The notes beneath the pieces are model-generated. The model had not been told where the DNA came from and searched no databases. It saw nothing but the letters and a program-made list of their open reading frames with translations. DNA of 64,000 bases from Pedobacter sp. MC2016-15 (GTDB lineage Bacteria > Bacteroidota > Bacteroidia > Sphingobacteriales > Sphingobacteriaceae): NCBI RefSeq assembly GCF_026239695.1, contig NZ_JAPIVS010000004.1, positions 124,001-188,000 of the forward strand, read 5' to 3'. Shown in pieces: positions 61,144 through 64,000 of this stretch. The position numbers were made by a program, and so were the translations under genes. How positions within the stretch are numbered: the first letter of the stretch is position 1; each line of letters begins with the position of its first letter.

Positions 61144-62451
61144 ATGAATAACACTCCAAAAAAGATAGTCATTGTGGGCGGTGGATTTGCTGGTGTAAAC
61201 CTGGCAAAAAACCTTGCTGACCACGGGTCATTTGACGTTGTCTTAGTCGATAAAAACAATTACAATTTTTTTCCTCCTTTAATCTATCAGGTAGCTACAG
61301 GTTACCTTGAAACCTCCAATATCTCGTATCCTTTCCGTAAACTTTTCAGGGGCATAAAAAATTTCTCGTTCAGACTGGGCGAATTGGAGGAGGTGATACC
61401 GGAACAGAAGAAACTGATCCTTTCTACAGGCGAGATCAGTTATGATTACCTGGTATTTTCAACTGGCTGCATTACCAATTATTTTGGAATGGAAAGCGTG
61501 GAGAAAAATTCAATTCCCATGAAAACCATTTCTGATGCACTGCAGATGCGCAATACGTTATTGGAAAGATTGGAGCTTGCATCACGTTCTACTGACCCGG
61601 AACTGAGAAGGAAATTACTGACGGTAGTGGTGGCAGGTGGCGGCCCTACCGGAGTAGAGATCTCAGGCATGTTTGCGGAAATGAAAAGAACGATCATCGC
61701 CAAGGATTATCCGGAACTGGCAGGTGCCAATGGTGAGATTTACCTGGTGGATGGTTTGCCCTCTTTATTGACACCAATGAGTGAGAAATCTCAAAAATAT
61801 GCTTACGATACATTGACGAAAAATGGTGTAAAAGTACGTTTAAATGCGCTGGTTAAGGATTTTACGGATGATGTGGTACATTTCGCCAATGGTGATACCA
61901 TCGTATCCAAAAACCTGATCTGGGCTGCGGGAGTTACTGCCATTGTTTTCAAAGGCATACCTGAAGCTGTCTATGGCAGGGGAAAAAGGATGATCGTAGA
62001 TGCAAATAATAAAGTGCTGGGAATGGAAGATGTGTTTGCCATTGGTGATACGTGTATTCAAACTACTGACCCGCATTTCCCGCAGGGACATCCGCAGGTT
62101 GCTCAGGTTGCTATTCAACAGGGACAAAACCTGGCAAAAAACCTGATCAAAGATCTGTCAAACGCTGCATGGAAGCCTTTTAGTTATTATGACAAGGGTT
62201 CAATGGCGATCATTGGCAAAAACAAGGCGGTGGCCGACTTACCAAAACCTAAGTTATTCTTTAGCGGACTGCTGGCACTGCTGATGTGGTTGTTTATTCA
62301 CTTGTTATCACTGATCAATTACAGAAACAGGATCAGGACCCTGTACAACTGGGGTGTGGCGTACCTGACTAACGATCAGTCGCTGCGTATGATTGTACGA
62401 CCGGCAAGTAAATTTGAAACGGAAAACGTTAAACCTGTTAACAGGGTTTAA
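61144..62451 (+). CDS. Type II NADH dehydrogenase (NDH-2)
   Basis: The product has 435 residues. The FAD motif VIVGGGFAGVNLAKNLA is at residues 8-25, the NAD motif VVVAGGGPTGVEISG near 160 and VFAIGDTC near 300; two C-terminal membrane-associated segments (LLALLMWLFIHLLSLI) anchor it. It oxidises NADH and reduces quinone without pumping protons. Upstream TGATgtatGTCT (61045) is one base from the FNR-like boxes of the cco block. It precedes cydA by 116 nt. Confidence 0.94.
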   Translation: MNNTPKKIVIVGGGFAGVNLAKNLADHGSFDVVLVDKNNYNFFPPLIYQVATGYLETSNISYPFRKLFRGIKNFSFRLGELEEVIPEQKKLILSTGEISYDYLVFSTGCITNYFGMESVEKNSIPMKTISDALQMRNTLLERLELASRSTDPELRRKLLTVVVAGGGPTGVEISGMFAEMKRTIIAKDYPELAGANGEIYLVDGLPSLLTPMSEKSQKYAYDTLTKNGVKVRLNALVKDFTDDVVHFANGDTIVSKNLIWAAGVTAIVFKGIPEAVYGRGKRMIVDANNKVLGMEDVFAIGDTCIQTTDPHFPQGHPQVAQVAIQQGQNLAKNLIKDLSNAAWKPFSYYDKGSMAIIGKNKAVADLPKPKLFFSGLLALLMWLFIHLLSLINYRNRIRTLYNWGVAYLTNDQSLRMIVRPASKFETENVKPVNRV

Positions 62452-62567
62452 ACACCTTATAATTCTTTTGAAGGCCATCTGATGATGGCAGCAAATTATT
62501 ACATTAACTAAGCAAAAGATTAGGTCTAAAGCTATCTCGCAATAGCCAATACCCCTATTTTTGCAGG

Positions 62568-63896
62568 ATGGATGATTTCTTAGCTGCCCGACTCCAGATG
62601 GCCTTTTCCTTAGGCTTCCATATTGTTTTCTCCTGTATAGGAATGGTAATGCCATTCTTTATGTCTACAGCCCATTATTTCTGGCTGAAGAAAAAAGAGA
62701 CGATCTATCTTGATGTCACCAAAGCCTGGAGCAAGGGAGTAGCGATATTTTTTGCTACCGGTGCAGTTTCAGGTACTGTACTTTCCTTTGAACTGGGACT
62801 GCTCTGGCCACGCTTTATGGAACATGCCGGGCCGATCTTCGGAATGCCATTCTCCCTGGAGGGAACAGCGTTTTTTATCGAAGCGATTGCCCTTGGGTTT
62901 TATCTCTATGGATGGAACCGCTTTAATCCCTGGTTCCACTGGCTCACAGGTGTCATGGTGGGGATCACGGGGCTCTTATCAGGTATTCTCGTCGTAGCAG
63001 CGAATTCATGGATGAACAGTCCCTCAGGATTTGATTTCGTCAACGGACAGTACCTAAACATAGACCCCATGAAGGCGATGTTTAATGCTGCCTGGTTTTC
63101 GCAGGCATTACACATGTGTGTAGCCGCCTTTGTCTCTACAGGATTTGCTGTTGCAGGTGTACATGCCTTAATGATATTAAAGGGAAAGAATGTGGCTTTT
63201 CACAATAAGGCGTTCCGCATTGCGGCGATCTTTGCCACGGTAGCAGCATGTTTACAACCCCTGAGCGGAGATATTTCGGCGAAGGATGTTGCTGTGAGGC
63301 AGCCCGCAAAACTGGCGGCGATGGAGGCACATTTCCATACAGAAAAAGGAGCATCACTCGTGATTGGCGGGATTCCGGATACGGCTACGCAAACAGTGAA
63401 CTATGCGCTGAAGGTGCCGAAACTGCTGAGTTTTATGGCTACCAATGATTTCAATGCGGAGATAAAGGGGCTGGATAGATTCCCTAAAAAAGATCATCCA
63501 CCGGTAATGGTCACGCATTTTGCCTTTCAGATTATGGTAGGTCTGGGAATGGCGATGCTGGCCCTGTCGCTCCTGTATTTCATCGCGCTGATCAAGAAAA
63601 AAAGCTGGTCGGACAGCAAGTGGCTGCTCAAACTATTTGTGCTGGCCACACCTCTGGGATATCTGGCGCTGGAGGCGGGATGGACGGTGACGGAAGTGGG
63701 CAGGCAGCCCTGGATTATCTATGGGGTGATGCGCACAGCGGATGCGGTAACGCCTATGCCTGGTATTGCCTACTCATTTTATTTGTTCACCGCGGTATAT
63801 ATCTCCCTGGCGATCATTGTCAGCTTTTTATTGTTCCGCCAGATTACGATGGTTGGCAAACTGTACGATTCATCCACCGATCATAAAACTCAATAA
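62568..63896 (+). CDS. cydA: Cytochrome bd-type quinol oxidase subunit I
   Basis: The product has 442 residues, a short-Q-loop CydA of the CIO type. The N-terminus LAARLQMAFSLGFHIVFSCI, GRxx-like LGLLWPRFMEHAGPIFGMPF and FSLEGTAFFIEAIALG carry the heme-ligating His/Met and the conserved Glu. It oxidises quinol and reduces oxygen with high affinity, in line with the NDH-2 gene upstream. Confidence 0.95.
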   Translation: MDDFLAARLQMAFSLGFHIVFSCIGMVMPFFMSTAHYFWLKKKETIYLDVTKAWSKGVAIFFATGAVSGTVLSFELGLLWPRFMEHAGPIFGMPFSLEGTAFFIEAIALGFYLYGWNRFNPWFHWLTGVMVGITGLLSGILVVAANSWMNSPSGFDFVNGQYLNIDPMKAMFNAAWFSQALHMCVAAFVSTGFAVAGVHALMILKGKNVAFHNKAFRIAAIFATVAACLQPLSGDISAKDVAVRQPAKLAAMEAHFHTEKGASLVIGGIPDTATQTVNYALKVPKLLSFMATNDFNAEIKGLDRFPKKDHPPVMVTHFAFQIMVGLGMAMLALSLLYFIALIKKKSWSDSKWLLKLFVLATPLGYLALEAGWTVTEVGRQPWIIYGVMRTADAVTPMPGIAYSFYLFTAVYISLAIIVSFLLFRQITMVGKLYDSSTDHKTQ

Positions 63897-63899
63897 ACC

Positions 63900-64000
63900 A
63901 TGGTATACGTAGTGATCATTTTTCTCTGGACAGCTATACTTTTATATGTACTGCTGGGGGGTGCCGACTTTGGTGCGGGTATCATTGAATTGTTTACCTC
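63900..64000 (+). CDS. cydB: Cytochrome bd-type oxidase subunit II, 5' end only
   Basis: ATG at 63900 opens a frame that runs off the window. The 33 visible codons encode a membrane helix (VVIIFLWTAILLYVLLGG) followed by ADFGAGIIEL, the GADFGAG signature of CydB. It starts 3 nt after the cydA stop. Confidence 0.92.
   Translation, partial: MVYVVIIFLWTAILLYVLLGGADFGAGIIELFT

Overview
The window reads as chromosomal DNA of a Bacteroidota bacterium, most likely Sphingobacteriaceae (Pedobacter-like). The grounds are TAnnTTTG-type -7 promoter boxes (9557-9564, 11553-11560, 21325-21332), few Shine-Dalgarno sequences, a fused CcoN/CcoO oxidase subunit, LytTR-type signalling and many Bacteroidota-type families (DUF4142, DUF5362, DnaJ-KTSC). 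No species assignment is possible by reading alone.

Layout. 1-404: end of an unknown gene, a strong hairpin terminator and tRNA-Arg(CCG). 440-6908: an AT-rich accessory island with a full-length class I lanthipeptide dehydratase (LanB type), a LytS-like histidine kinase, a LytTR response regulator, an orphan 190-aa protein, a TetR regulator and, between kinase and regulator, a 52-codon precursor-like gene (5186-5344) whose product has no cysteine. No cyclase, protease or exporter is visible, so this is the best candidate for an undescribed system. 7031-13105: MgtE, a PhyH-family dioxygenase preceded by a tiny reading frame ending in five cysteines and a histidine (9437-9523), a short-chain dehydrogenase, YchF and small conserved proteins. 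13303-21281: a CusCBA-type metal efflux system, its OmpR-type two-component system and tatA; both promoters carry four ATTAAA repeats in exact 11-bp phase. 21866-22523: a gene-free 650 bp with an 11-nt-periodic array and a 166-nt imperfect palindrome. 22524-29346: DoxX, a LEA-like lipoprotein, a PIG-L deacetylase, a 42-aa membrane peptide coupled to a sodium/solute symporter, a DUF4142 lipoprotein and HigBA with its operator.

29428-45154 is a low-oxygen block: an unknown 599-aa protein, a PAS kinase, a receiver-cNMP-Crp response regulator, a truncated lactate-dehydrogenase-like protein with a cysteine tail, hemN, and the cbb3 oxidase operon in the order ccoI-ccoS-ccoNO-ccoQ-ccoP-ccoG-fixH-safE-like. 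FNR-spaced boxes TGAT-N4-(A/G)TCA stand upstream of the 599-aa gene, the LDH-like/hemN pair and ccoI, which suggests one regulon, possibly run by the Crp-type response regulator.

45278-51424: a membrane kinase, ribB, a LysR/MFS divergent pair, DUF1634 plus a TauE/SafE permease, and a GntR regulator with two operator copies. 51586-56895: a TPP riboswitch and thiS-thiC-thiE-like-thiE-thiG-thiH. 56966-64000: an outer-membrane-type DUF481 protein, a large glycoside-hydrolase lipoprotein, an unknown protein, type II NADH dehydrogenase, cydA and the start of cydB (cut by the window edge).
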